Source: CAZVED01 sp964626205 (GTDB lineage: Bacteria > Patescibacteriota > Patescibacteriia > SG8-24). From it: DNA of 64,000 bases. Each line of letters opens with the position of its first letter. Within the stretch, counting starts at the first letter, position 1. Under the pieces are notes generated by a model. It was not told where the DNA came from. It saw nothing but the letters and a program-made list of their open reading frames with translations, and searched no databases. The stretch spans positions 37,678 to 101,677 of the forward strand of contig CAZVED010000004.1 in NCBI GenBank assembly GCA_964626205.1, read 5' to 3'. The position numbers and the translations under genes are program-made. This document shows positions 49,394 to 62,748 of the stretch, one piece after another.

Positions 49394-52300
49394 TTGTGGG
49401 GGCAGTATATGGACAACAGAGCTCAACAAAGCAGTTTTTCACCAGCAAAATGGTTTGCTGATTTTGCGCCGCGCCTTGGACGCGGTGTTTTTGTTGTCTC
49501 AGCTGTTGCCTTCGCGGTCTTTTTTGGCCTTATTTCGTCCTCTGGAACTGCCTCTGCGGCAACCACCTGTGCTACCTCTGGAACGGACGTCATTATTGCC
49601 GTCGATTGTAACTTTGATCCGGGAACCTACACGTTTGATGGGACTCTCACCATCAATGCCGGAGTCACGGTCACGGCGGGTTTGGCTGCTTCCCCGGGTC
49701 AGGTGATCTTGAACTCCGATAATTTTGACATCCAGGGCACCTTGAGCGCGAACGGTCTCGGAAATGACGTCACTATCGGTCTGGGTGCTGTTAGTTCTTG
49801 CGTTGGCCCAGGCGGCGGAGCCGGTTACGGTGGTGATGGCGGTAATGGTACGTGTAGCGCTGGCGGTGTGACCTATGGTTCGGTCACGAACCCGGTCGAC
49901 GTCGGCTCTGGCGCTGGTACGTGGAACGGATTTCCTGGTGGAGTTGGTGGTGGTGCGATACGGCTCAGCGCCACAGGCACGCTTACAGTGAGTGGTACGA
50001 TTTCCGCGAACGGCACGACGGCGGCAGCGGGCAATGGTCCTGGCGGTGGTTCGGGCGGCTCCATCAACCTGACGGCAGGTACTTTTGCCGGTACAGGCAC
50101 CATCTCGGCGAACGGCGGCGGCGGTTCTGCTAATTATGCGGCTGGCGGCGGCGGCGGTGGACGTATCGCGATTAATTACACCGCAGATACGTCGGACATT
50201 ATTTCCACTGCAGGCAAGCTTCAGGCATACGGCGGTAACCGCGGACAAGCGGCAGGCCACGCCGGAGGCGCAGGTACGATCTACGTAAAGGCTGCTGCTG
50301 CGACGAACGGTGATCTTATCGTCGACAACAACAATAACGTCGGTATCAACACGACTTCCGAGACGACGCAGCTTGCTGCGACGGCCGAGACCTACGACGA
50401 TATCACTATTCGGAACGGCGCGAAGGTCGTCATTCCGAGCACGTCGACGCTTACACTGGCTTCCGGCGGCGCGTTAACTGGCGGCGGCGCGACGAGGCCA
50501 TCACTTGGGATCTCGTCTGGAGGAACGTTCGTCGGTTTGTCGACGATGAGTGTCGATAGTCTCGATATCATTCACTCTGGAGCGTTCGATACCACAACGA
50601 ACCTGACGCTCACGAATTCCGCATTCAGCAATGCGGGAACGTTCGGAGCATTGACTGACTTAACAATTGGCTCCGGTGCGACGTTCACGAGAAGTGGAAC
50701 CGTCACGTTCGTACTTACCTCACTTACCGTGCAGTCCGGCGGTACGGTGACGCATATAGCGAATACGACGACACATGCGCACGAGCTGGATATTTCCGCC
50801 ACGACCATCGATGTCCAGTCTGGTGGTACGATTAGCGCGGCGTCTCGAGGGTATTCCACAACGAATGGTTCTGGTGCTGTCGGTACGTGTTCTGGCCCAG
50901 GCGGTGGAGCCGGTTACGGTGGTGATGGCGGTAATGGTACGTGCAGTGCTGGCGGTGTGACCTATGGTTCGGTTACGAACCCAGTCGACCTCGGTTCCGG
51001 TGCCGGCATTTGGAATGCATCTCATGGTGGTGTCGGAGGCGGAGCAGTGCTTCTGAACGTGTCGGGTACGCTTACGGTGAACGGCACTATTAGTGCCGAT
51101 GGTGCGACCGCGCCAGCAGGCAATGGCCCAGGCGGCGGTTCCGGCGGCTCGGTCAACCTTACGGCAGGCACTTTTGCTGGTACCGGTACGGTTTCTGCGA
51201 ATGGCGGCGGCGGCGCGACAAGTTACGCTGCGGGCGGCGGCGGCGGCGGACGTATTGCGGTCAACTACACCACCGACTCATCGACCATCATCTCTACGGC
51301 AGGCAAGCTTCAGGCATACGGCGGCAATCGTGGCACGTCGACCGGTCATGCAGGCGGAGCTGGTACGATTTATGTAAAGGCTGCTGCCGCGACGAACGGT
51401 GACCTTATCGTCGACAACAACAATAACGTCGGGATCAATACGAGCTCTGAGACCACCCAGGTCGTGACCGCATCTCAGACGTACGACAATATCACCATCC
51501 GTAACGGTGCGAGGTACGTGATTCCGAATACGTTCACGCTCACCTTGGCCAGCGGCGGCACGCTCACTGGCGGCGGGTCCACGCGGCCGCATCTCGACAT
51601 TCCGACAGGCGGTACGTTCGCTGGTCCGGCCACGCTCAGCATTAGTGGCGTCGACGTGACCAAGACGGGTACGTTCAGCGGCGTTTCCAATCTCACCATC
51701 GGCAGTTCCAGCACGTTCGTGCAGGTGACGGGCGATATCGGCTTGACGTCCCTTACTATCCAGTCCGGCGGTACTTTCGAACAGCGTAATACGGTTACAC
51801 AGAACATCGGCACGCTTACCGTCCAGTCCGGCGGTACGGTGACGCATACGGCGAACTCCACGACCGCACTTGGCAAGCTGTATGAAGTGGATATCGCCTC
51901 CACGACGGTCGATATTCAGAGCGGTGGATCGGTACACGCTGATGGTAAGGGGTACTCTGGCGGTCAAGGTCCGGGAACCGGCACTCCTGCTGCCAATAAC
52001 GTCGGCGGCGGCGCGCATGGTGGCGATGGTGGCCCTGGTGCAAGCAGCGCCGATATCGGCGGCAATGCGTATGGTTCCGTGACGCAACCGGTCGACATGG
52101 GTTCCGGTGGCGGCGATAACACGAACAATGCTCCCTTCGAGGGAAATGGCGGTGGTGTCATCAAGCTCGTGGCTTCCGGTACCATCACCGTGAACGGTAC
52201 CGTGAGTTCAAACGGTCTCGGTACGTCTGGTACCGGTGACGGCGGCGGAGCCGGTGGTTCGATCTGGATTGATGCCCCGGCCGGCACGGTCACGGGAGCC

Positions 52301-55300
52301 GGAACCATCAGGGCGAACGGAGGAACGGAGAGTTATGCTGGTGGTGGTGGCGGCGGTCGTATCGCGGTCTATTATTCCGGCGGCTCGCCGAGCTTCACGT
52401 ATCAGGCTTTCGGAGGCACTGCTGGTTCGAGCGGCACTGGCGGTGCAGGAACCGTTTACGTCAAGGCTGCATCGGCGACGAACGGCAGTCTTATCGTGAA
52501 TAACAATAACGGTGCGAACATCGGCAGTTTTGCTACGACGACCCAGGTCACGACCACATCCCAGACGTATGACAGCATCACCATCAGCAACGGTGCGAAG
52601 TACGTGATCCCGAGCGGACACACGCTCACGCTTGCGAGCGGTGGTACGCTTACGGGCGGCGGGTCCACGTTGCCGGCTCTGACCATCTCCTCCGGTGGTA
52701 CGTTCCATGGTACGGCGACGATGAGTCTTTCCAGCATTGGTGTGACGAACGCTGGCACGCTCGGAACCGTTTCGAACCTCACGCTCGGCGCTTCCGGCAC
52801 CCTCATCCAGCAGAGTGGCGTCATCAATCTCGCGTCCCTCACTATCCAGTCCGGCGGTACGTTCGAGCAGCGTCAGGTTGGTGCCGTCACCATGGGCACC
52901 CTTACCGTCCAATCTGGCGGCACGGCGACGCACACGGCAAATTCCACCACGGCCGCCGGCAAATTATACGAGCTCAACATCTCAGCCACGACCATCGACA
53001 TCCAGACGGGCGGCATCGTCACGGCGAACGCGTTGGGATATAACGGCAGCTCTTGTAACGCAGGTACGGCACAGGGTCCCGGCGGTGGTGCGACCGCACA
53101 ACAAGGTGGCGGTCACGGCGGAAACGGCGGTTACGGCGGAGGCACGAGCGGTGGTGCAACATACGGTTCCACGACCGTTCCGAGTACGCTCGGTTCAGGC
53201 GGCGGCGGCCATTCCGTCTGCGGAAGCGGTACTGGCGGAAAAGGTGGCGGCGTCATCAAGCTTTCGGCGACTGGAACGGTGACCGTGAACGGAACGCTTT
53301 CAGCGAACGGTGCGAATCCGACAGGGCAGGGCGGCGGCGGTGCCGGCGGTTCCGTTTGGATTGATGCGATAGGCGGAACCGTTGCTGGCTCCGGTGCGAT
53401 CACGGTGAGCGGTGGTATTGGTTCTTCTGGTCAGACAGCCGGCGGCGGTGGTGGCGGACGCATCGCCCTCTATTACGACACGCTCACGCACTCCGGCACG
53501 CGGTCAGCGTATGGTGGGGCCCGAGGAAATACCTCCAGTTTCCCCGGCGGTGCGGGAACCATCTATACGAAACAGGACGCCGCGACGAACGGCGACCTTA
53601 TCGTCAATAACAACAGCATTACCGGCATTGGTGCATCCTCGACGACCACGCAGGTCACGACCGCCTCCCAGACGTACGACAACATCACCGTCTCGAACGG
53701 GGCGCGCTATGTGATTCCGAGCGGATTCACTTTGGCCCTTGTTTCCGGTGGGGCACTCACTGGCGGTGGCGCCACGCAGTCAGTCATCACTGTCGCCTCC
53801 GGCGGTACGCTGGATCTGAACAATGTGTCGCAGACCGTTTCCGGTGTCGATGTTACGAATAACGGCACGGTGAGCGATGCAACCGCGCTGACGCTCAATG
53901 ACTCCACGTTCATTCATAATGGTACGTTCTCCGCGACGCTCTCTTCCGTGGTCATGGAATCTTCCGGTATTTTCGTACCGATGACGACGACTGGCCTTAG
54001 TCTGACGTCCAGCACCATCCAATCCGGTGGCATTTTCGAGCAGCGCATGGTGGGCGCGATCCCGATCACGACATTCACCGTCCAATCTGGCGGCACGGCA
54101 ACGCACACGACGAACTCCACCACGGCTGCCGGTAAGCTATACGAGCTCAACATCTCAGCCACGACCATCGACATCCAGACAGGCGGTATCGTTACGGCGA
54201 ACGCGCTGGGATATAACGGCAGCTCTTGTAACGCAGGTACGGCACAGGGTCCCGGCGGTGGTGCGACCGCACAACAAGGTGGCGGTCACGGCGGAAACGG
54301 CGGTTACGGCGGAGGCACGAGCGGTGGTGCAACATACGGTTCCACGACCGTTCCGAGTACGCTCGGTTCAGGCGGCGGCGGCCATTCCGTCTGCGGAAGC
54401 GGTACTGGCGGAAAAGGTGGCGGCGTCATCAAGCTTTCGGCGACTGGAACGGTGACCGTGAACGGAACGCTTTCAGCGAACGGTGCGAATCCGACAGGGC
54501 AGGGCGGCGGCGGTGCCGGCGGTTCCGTTTGGATTGATGCGATAGGCGGAACCGTTGCTGGCTCCGGTGCGATCACGGTGAGCGGTGGTATTGGTTCTTC
54601 TGGTCAGACAGCCGGCGGCGGTGGTGGCGGACGCATCGCCCTCTATTACGACACGCTCACGCACTCCGGCACGCGGTCAGCGTATGGTGGGGCCCGAGGA
54701 AATACCTCCAGTTTCCCCGGCGGTGCGGGAACCATCTATACGAAACAGGACGCCGCGACGAACGGCGACCTTATCGTCAATAACAACAGCATTACCGGCA
54801 TTGGTGCATCCTCGACGACCACGCAGGTAGGGAGCATGACCGAGATCTTTGATTCCGTAACTATTCAGAATGGCGCGCGGTACGTTTCGACGACGACATC
54901 GACATTCGCTGTGGCGGGAACCCTGTCCATCGGGACGAGCGGTATCTTCACTCAGAGCGGTACGAGCACCATCTCCCTCGGGACCCTTCATGTATTGAAC
55001 AGCGGCATCTATAACCATGCCGCAAATACCACGGCGCGCTTGCATGCGGTTACTATTTCCGCGACGGATATCTCTGTCGACATCGGCGGTGCCATCAGCG
55101 TGAACGGTCTCGGCTATGCCTCCTCAGAAGGGCCTGGCCAGGGCGTGGACGGTGCAGCTGCAGGCGGCGGCGCGTACGGTACGTATGGCGGCGTATCCAC
55201 GACAGGCGTCCTCGGCGGTTCGGCATACGGCTCGAATACCGAGCCGACCGAGCTCGGTTCCGGCGGCGGCGACGATACCGATGTCGCCGGTCAGCAGGGT

Positions 55301-58300
55301 GGAGCTGGCGGCGGCGCGATTAAGATCACCTTCACGGGGACGCTCGATCTCGACGGCAACATGGTCGCGAACGGAGCGGCGGGCGTCTCTGGTCAGGCAG
55401 GCGGCGGCGCTGGCGGTAGCATTTGGCTCGACGGTGGACCGGATTCCGTTTGGACAGGCGGAGGCCTCTTCACGGTCAATGGTGGCGTCGGGGCGGGTAA
55501 CGATACGACTGGCGGCGGTTGCGGTTCCGGTGGTCGTATGTATATCACGATCGGTTCGCACACCTTCGTTGGTACGACGGAGGCGCAGGGTGGTTGTGCT
55601 ACGGGTCCACGAGCTTCTGGCACCACGGACATCCCGCCGGTCATCTACGACGTCACCGCGACCAGCGTCACCGCGACGAGCGCGCTCATCAACTGGTTCA
55701 CGAGCATCGATGCGACGTCGGAGGTCGAGTACGGCCTCACGACGGCGTACGGCTCCTCGGTTTCCAATCCGGCGGAGGTGTTGCAGCGATCACTTTCCAT
55801 CACGGGCCTTACGGAGAACACCACCTATAACTTCCGGGCGAAGTCGACGGCGAACGGGTATACGGTCGTGAGCAATAACTACACGTTCACGACCTCGGAC
55901 GAAACAGGTCCGATCATCACGAACATCCAGGTTACGAACCTTGCGGGAGCCACGGCGACCATCAGCTGGACGACGAACGAAGTCTCGGACACGGTCGTGG
56001 AGTACGGACTGACGGACGCGTACGGTCTTACGAGCTCCAACGGTGCGAACGTGACGAACCACTCTCGGAACCTCGTCGGCCTCACGGACGAGACGCTCTA
56101 TCATTACCGCGTCTGCTCCACGGATGTTTCGGACAACGAGACCTGTTCGGCAGATCAGACGTTCACGACCATCGACGCCACAGCGCCGTTCATCTCGAAC
56201 ATTCAGGTGACTTCCCTTGCGGGCACGACGGCGACCGTCACATGGACCACGAACGAACTCGCCGACTCCTTCGTTGACTACGGCACGACGATTTCCTACG
56301 GCACGACGGTATCCTTGGCGTCACTCGTGACGAGCCACTCCATCGACCTTTCCGGACTTACGGAGAATACCGTCTATCATTATCGCGTCCGCTCCACTGA
56401 CGATTCCAACAACATGGCGACGTCCACGGATCGGACATTCACGACGCTTGATGAGACGGCACCTATCATCTCGAACATCCAGGTGACGCTCGGGGCGAGT
56501 GGAACGACGGCCACTATGACCTGGACCACGGATGAGCCGTCCACGACAGTGGTGGACTATGGGCTAACGGATTCCTATGGCTCGACGTCGTCGAACAGCA
56601 CCCTCGTCTTGAACCATTCCCGCACCATCAGCGGCCTGACGCTCAATACCGTCTACCATTTCCGTGTCCGTTCGGCGGACATTGGTGGAAACATGGCCGA
56701 GTCCGATGACGACACGTTTGAGACCATCGACGTTATCTCACCGACGCTGTCGAACATCACGGCCTCGCAGATTACGGAGACGACAGCGAGGATTGCATGG
56801 AACACCAACGAGACTGCCGACTCGACCATCGAGTACGGCACGACGCTGGCGTACGGCTCGACCGATCATGTCTCGGCCTTCGTGACTTCGCGTGCGATCA
56901 TCCTGGAGGGACTCTCTCCATCCACGCTCTACAATTACCGCGTCATCTCCACCGACCCGTCCGGGAATACGACGACCTCGACAAACCGGACGTTCACGAC
57001 CGCCACGCCGGATACGACTCCGCCGGTCATCTCGAATCTTGCGGCCACGAACATTACGCATGTTTCCGCGAAGATCACGTGGAGCACGAACGAGAACTCC
57101 GATACGGTTATCGAGTACGGACTCTCTGCCGCATACGGGACATCCTCATCCAATGCGTCGATGGTCCGCTCGCATTCCCTCACGCTGTCCGGCCTCCTAC
57201 CGGACACGGTCTACCATTATCGGGTCTGCTCGACGGATGTCGCTGAAAACACCGCTTGTTCGTCTGATGCAACGTTCACGTCATCAGCAATTCCGGACAC
57301 CACCCCGCCAGTCATCACGAACGACGGCACGACCGGCGTTACGACGACGACAGTGACGATCGAATGGGATACCGATGAACCGGCAACGTCACGAGTGAAT
57401 TATGGCGCCAGCGTTTCGTATGGCACGACCGTGACGGTGAGTGATTTCGTGACGCACCACGTGGTGACGCTTACCGACCTCGATCTCAACACCGTCTATC
57501 ATTTCCGTGTGCGTTCCGCGGACCCGTCCGGAAACGAGACGGTCGCTGAAGACCATGCTGTCCAGACGCTCTCCCTTCCGGACGAAACACCGCCGAATAT
57601 CGATTTCATCACCCTCACCGGCATCACGCAGACCGAGGTGACGGTGAATTGGACCACCGACGAAGCGGTGACGTCCATCCTTGAGTATGGCACCGATGAG
57701 ACGTACGGCTTCGAGCTGGTGGACAACAACTATGCGACCGGCCATAGCATGACCATCACCGGCCTCGCTCCGGGGACCACCTTCCATTACCGCATCATCG
57801 CCATCGATCCGTCCAACAACATCGCATTCACACCGGATGCTACAGGGGAGACGCTTGGCGTGCCGGATGTCGATGCCCCGATCATCTCGAGCGTAGCCAC
57901 GTCGGGCATCACGTACACGACAGCGACCGTTTCTTGGGACACGGATGAGTCCTCCGATTCCGTCGTGGAGTACGGCACGACGGATTCCTATGGCTCCACG
58001 GTCTCTGAGGGTGCGCAGGTTACGACCCATCTCGTAACGCTCTCCAGCCTTACGGCGGGAACGCTCTATCACTACCGCGTCTGTTCGACGGATGCGTCCA
58101 TGAACACGTCATGCTCGGATGACGCGACGTTCTCGACGTCCTCCAGCCCGGATTCCACGCCGCCGATCATCACGGACGTCACGGATGCGAACCTCGCGGC
58201 GACCTCATTCTCGGTCATGTGGACGACCGATGAGCCGGCCGACTCCGTCGTGGAGTACGGTCTTACGAGCGCGTACGGCTCGACGGTTTCCTATGCCGAG

Positions 58301-61300
58301 CTCGTGACTGAACACGAGCTGGAGATTACCGGCCTGCTTGAGGATACGATGTACCACTTCCGCGTCCTCTCCACGGACTTCTACCTGAATACTGCCGCTT
58401 CAGGCGATTTCTCCGTGGCGACGCTCGACGTAACGAACCCGATTCTCTCGGATATCGACGTGCCAGACATCACGGGGAACGGAGCGACGGTCACTTGGAC
58501 GACGAACGAGCCGGCGACCTCGGTCGTGGAGTACGGTACGACGGATTCTTACGGAGACTCCACGACATCGTTGACGCTCGTCACGAACCATTCCGTCGGC
58601 CTCTCTGGCCTTGATGACGGGGTCGAGTACCACTACCGCGTCTGCTCGACGGACGAGTCAAACAACACGGAGTGCTCGCTCGACGCGACGTTCACAACGC
58701 TCGACATCACGGCGCCGATCATCTCGAACGTCGCAGCGACCGGCATTACAGCATCCGGAGCCACGATCACATGGGAAACCAATGAGGATACCGACTCTTT
58801 CGTCGAGTACGGCCTCGACAACACGTACGGCGATACCGTCGATTCCCCGACGCTCGAGACCGCGCATTCGCTCGAGATCACCGGACTCACGGACAGTACC
58901 GTCTATCATTATCGCATTTGCTCTACGGACGCCTCATCGAACGAGTCCTGTTCGAGCGACCTCACCTTCACGACGCTCGACATCACGGCGCCGATCATCT
59001 CGGATGTCGATGTGCCGGTCATCACCGCATCTTCCGCGACCGTCACATGGACCACGAACGAGCTCGCCGACTCCCTCGTGGAGTACGGCCTGACGACGTC
59101 GTATGACACGGTCGTACCATCCGCTCCGCTCGTCACGAGCCATTCCGTCGGCCTCTCCGGCCTCGATGACAACACCACGTACCACTATCAAGTCTGCTCG
59201 ACTGATGCGTCTTCGAATCAGACGTGCTCGGTCGATGCCACCTTCACGACACCGGACGCGACCGGACCGGCCATTTCCGCCGTGATGACGGTAAGTATCA
59301 CTGCCAGCAGTGCCACGGTCGTCTGGGTCACGGACGAAGAGGCGGATTCCGTCGTCGAGTACGGCTTGGACAACACGTACGGAAGTACGGTCGATTCCGC
59401 CACGCTCGTGACGGATCATGGCATGGGCCTTTCCGATCTCGATGACAATACGACGTACCACTATCGTGTCTGCTCCACGGACCTCGCGGACAACGAGTCG
59501 TGTTCTGCGGACTTCACCTTCTCGACGCTCGATGCCACACCTCCGGTCATTATGAATGTTGATGCGTCGAGCATTACGGATACTGCTGCGACGATCACGT
59601 GGGAGACGGACGAGCTCGCCGACTCCCTCGTGGAGTACGGCGTAGACGATACGTACGGTCTGATGGCATCCTCTGCTACGCTCGAGCTTTCCCATTCCAT
59701 TTCGCTCACTGGCCTTGATGACAATACGACGTACCACTACCGTGTCTGCTCCATGGACGCTTCCGGAAACTCCGATTGCTCCGGTGACGCCATCTTCCCG
59801 ACGCTCGATGCTACCCCGCCCGTCATCTCGAACGTCGGCGCTTCTGGCATCACGAAGACATCCGCGACCGTTTCCTGGACCACGGATGAAGATGCCGACT
59901 CCTTCGTGGAGTACGGGTTGACGACGGCGTACGGCGAGACGATCGACTCCGTGACGCTCGAGACCGCACATTCCATCGGACTCGCGACACTCACGGCAGC
60001 GACGACGTACCACTACCGTGTCTGCTCCACGGACATATCCGCGAACACGGGTTGCTCGAGCGACTTCACCTTCACGACGTCGTCTTCGGGAGGGGGTGGT
60101 CCGCCGGCGGACACGACGCCGCCGGTCATTTCTGGCGTCTCGGCCGTCGATCTGACGACGACGTCGGCACGTATCATTTGGACGACGGATGAAGGGTCAA
60201 CGACCACGGTTCGTTGGGGTCTGACAAGCACCTACGGATCGGCGTATGACGATATCGGTGCGTATGTTCTGAATCATTCCCGCTCTCTCTCGGGCCTCAT
60301 TGCTGGAACGTCGTATCATTACCAAGTATGCTCCAGGGACACCGCATATAACCAGGGGTGTTCAACGGACCGCATCTTCACGACGATTCCGCTCGTGCTC
60401 CCGCCGGCCATCCAGACTCCGACCCCGGAACCTGCGCCAGAACCAACGCCAAGTCCTGAGCCTGAGCCGACCACTCCCGAACCGACCCCTGAACCGGTTC
60501 CTGAACCGGAGCCAACCCCTGAGCCGACTCCGACCCCGGAACCTGCGCCAGAACNNNNNNNNNNNNNNNNNNNNNNNNNNNNNNNNNNNNNNNNNNNNNN
60601 NNNNNNNNNNNNNNNNNNNNNNNNNNNNNNNNNNNNNNNNNNNNNNNNNNNNNNCCAACGCCAAGTCCTGAGCCTGAGCCGACCACTCCCGAACCGACCC
60701 CTGAACCGGAGCCAACCCCTGAGCCGACTCCGACCCCGGAACCTGCGCCAGAACCAACGCCAAGTCCTGAGCCTGAGCCGACCACTCCCGAAGAGGCTGT
60801 GGCTGCGGAAATTGTCGCCCAGACATCTGTCACGGACCTCAATTGGATCTGCGGCAACGATATCTGCGAGGCTGCCGGAGAGACGGCCGAAAATTGTCCA
60901 TTAGACTGCTCTGCTACTCGCACGTCCGAAATCATGATGTCGCCGACGGTTTCGACAGACCCGGCCGCCGGCCTCATCGGTCCGGATGGCGTGCAGTTCT
61001 TCGCTGGCAGTTCCGAAACCCGTCTTTCTTTGACGGATGGCAACGCATTGCCGGTCATCCCACAAGTTCGCGTGAAGGTGTATCTTCCGGACGTATCAAT
61101 CAGGAAGCCGATTGGCGACGTCGCGCTCTCTGTCGGTGCGACGACCTATCGTCTTCTTCCGACCGGTTCCTACACCGGATACTTCGTGACCCCGTCTGAT
61201 GTCGGGAACCACGGGATGGCATTGACCGTGGACTACGTCGATGGTTCGCAGGATATCGTCGAGTTCCGTCTTCAGGTCCGCCCGCCAGGCGTGATCTATG

Positions 61301-62733
61301 AGACAGTCGATGGTATCGTGGCGCCGATTTCCGGCGCACGCGTGACGCTCATCGCGCAGGACGGCAATGCCATCGCCTTATGGGATTCCGAGACCGGCAA
61401 TCAGCGTAACCCAACGCTGGCCGGTGCTGACGGCGACTACGCGTTCCTTGTCACGTCCGGTTCCTATAAGCTGCAGGTCTCGAAGGATGGATACGCAATA
61501 CGCGACACGCTGCTCTCGCCATTCGTGAACGTGGTGGATGCGCATGTGGAGATGGTCCGGCTTCCACCCCCGGTCGAGGACATCCAGGACGTTCCGGCCG
61601 CCATGGTCTTCGCGACGAAGGTCGCAATCGTGAACGCGAAGGAGTTCATCGACAATGCGTTCGTCGAAGAGGCTGCTCGTGAGGACGCTCCGGTCATTGC
61701 CGCAATCGCGGTCGCGAACACCGCCGCTGCTGGCGCTGCGGCAGCAACGGCCTTCCCGTACCTCCTTAACCTGTACTCGTTCCTCGCGCATCCGACGGCG
61801 CTCCTTGCCCGCCGCAAGCGTAAGTCGTGGGGTGTCGTCTATGATGCGCTCGCGAAGCTTCCGATCGATCTTGCCATCGTGCGTCTCATAGACGAGACCA
61901 CGGGCCGTGTCATCCGCTCCGCTGTGACCGACAAGGCTGGCCGGTACTTCTTCATTGTGCCGCCTGGTACGTATCGCATGTCCGCAATCAAGGCAGGATT
62001 CACGCACCCATCCAGTCTTTTGAAGGGTGTTGTGCAGGATGGTAAGTACGTCGATCTTGCTATGGACGGCACGGTCGTCGTCGGCCCTGATGGCGTCATC
62101 GCGCGGAACATCCCGATGGATCCGACGGGTGTCGAAAAAACGCCGGCGAAAATTGTCGCGACAAACATTGGCAAACGCACGCAACGCGCAGTCGCGGTGC
62201 TTGCGATCATCGGCGCGGCCTTCCCGGTCATCATTGTCCCTTCTGCGACAGTCGTCGCCTTCCTTGTCCTCAATATCGGCTCCTACGTGCTTCTTCGACG
62301 CTTAGCGCAGTCTCGCAAGCCGAAGAATTGGGGTTCCGTGCGCGACAAGAAGACTGGTAGGCCGATTGCAAACGTCATCGCGCGTGTCTTCGACACGAAG
62401 TACAACAAGCTTTTGGAGACCCAGGTCACCGATCTCACGGGCCGGTATGCGTTCCTCGTTGGTCCGAACTCCTACAGCATCACCTTTGAGAAGGCGGGGT
62501 ATGTCAGGCAGCAGAAGACTCCGATTGACCTCACGACAACAGCGCAAGAGCGCGGGGAGTTCATCGCTTTCGATATCAAGTTGGAAAAGGCCCCAGAGGA
62601 TACCAAGTCCGCCAATGATGGGCAGCGGCCATCGTTGATCGTGCCGCCACCGCCGCGGCAGGACTCGGGTGCCGCAGATCTTGTTTCGAAGATCATGGTG
62701 GAGGAAGATGGAGACGAAAAGACCACCCGGTGA
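49394..62733 (+). CDS. Giant membrane-anchored surface protein: six Gly-rich beta modules, 17 FN3 units, Pro/Glu linker (split by assembly gap)
   Basis: At least 4,412 residues. The start is set at TTG 49394 because GGAGG (49382-49386) lies 7 nt before it; the ATG at 49409 is too far. Signal peptide with hydrophobic run ending SSSGTASA. Residues to about 2070 hold six Gly-rich modules (GGGAGYGGDGGNG, then a GTLTVNG-type strand and GGGGGRIA) alternating with beta-helix-like segments. 17 FN3 units of the WTTNE...VEYG type follow (about 55,620-60,390). A Pro-Glu repeat linker contains the N gap. After it the frame continues as PTPSPEPEPTTPE, CGNDICEAAGETAENCPLDC, and the membrane module shared with the 19602 gene: regulatory-like beta domains, two hydrophobic segments and a Pro/acidic end. 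The gap of 100 N shifts the frame; a true gap length of 3n+2 restores it. Confidence 0.82.
53034..53655 (+). repeat. 622-bp internal duplication, copy 1
   Basis: Apparently identical to 54207-54828 (offset 1173 bp, 391 codons, frame kept). It encodes a complete Gly-rich module. Just outside the block the two copies differ at scattered positions. Confidence 0.88.
54207..54828 (+). repeat. 622-bp internal duplication, copy 2
   Basis: Second copy of 53034-53655. The sharp right boundary (CAGGT, then unrelated sequence) points to recent gene conversion or unequal crossing-over. Confidence 0.88.
60555..60654. other. Assembly gap inside Pro-Glu tandem repeats
   Basis: 100 N between repeats encoding PxPEP/PSPEPEP units. 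Both flanks carry the same repeat family. The reading frame before the gap (ending CCAGAAC) and after it (starting CCAACG) agree only if the true missing length is 3n+2 or the flanks overlap by one base. The number of repeat units is unknown. Confidence 0.9.
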
Positions 62734-62745
62734 GGGTGGTCTTTT
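62717..62745. terminator. Bidirectional terminator giant surface gene / rodZ-like
   Basis: AAAAGACCACCC (62717-62728) pairs with GGGTGGTCTTTT (62734-62745), loop GGTGA holding the stop codon, followed by more T. Confidence 0.92.
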
Positions 62746-62748
62746 TTG

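Noticed and set aside
60799..62733. Separate gene with Cys motif and membrane module
   Set aside because: Its frame is open back to the N gap and continues the Pro-Glu linker; it is the end of the giant gene at 49394.
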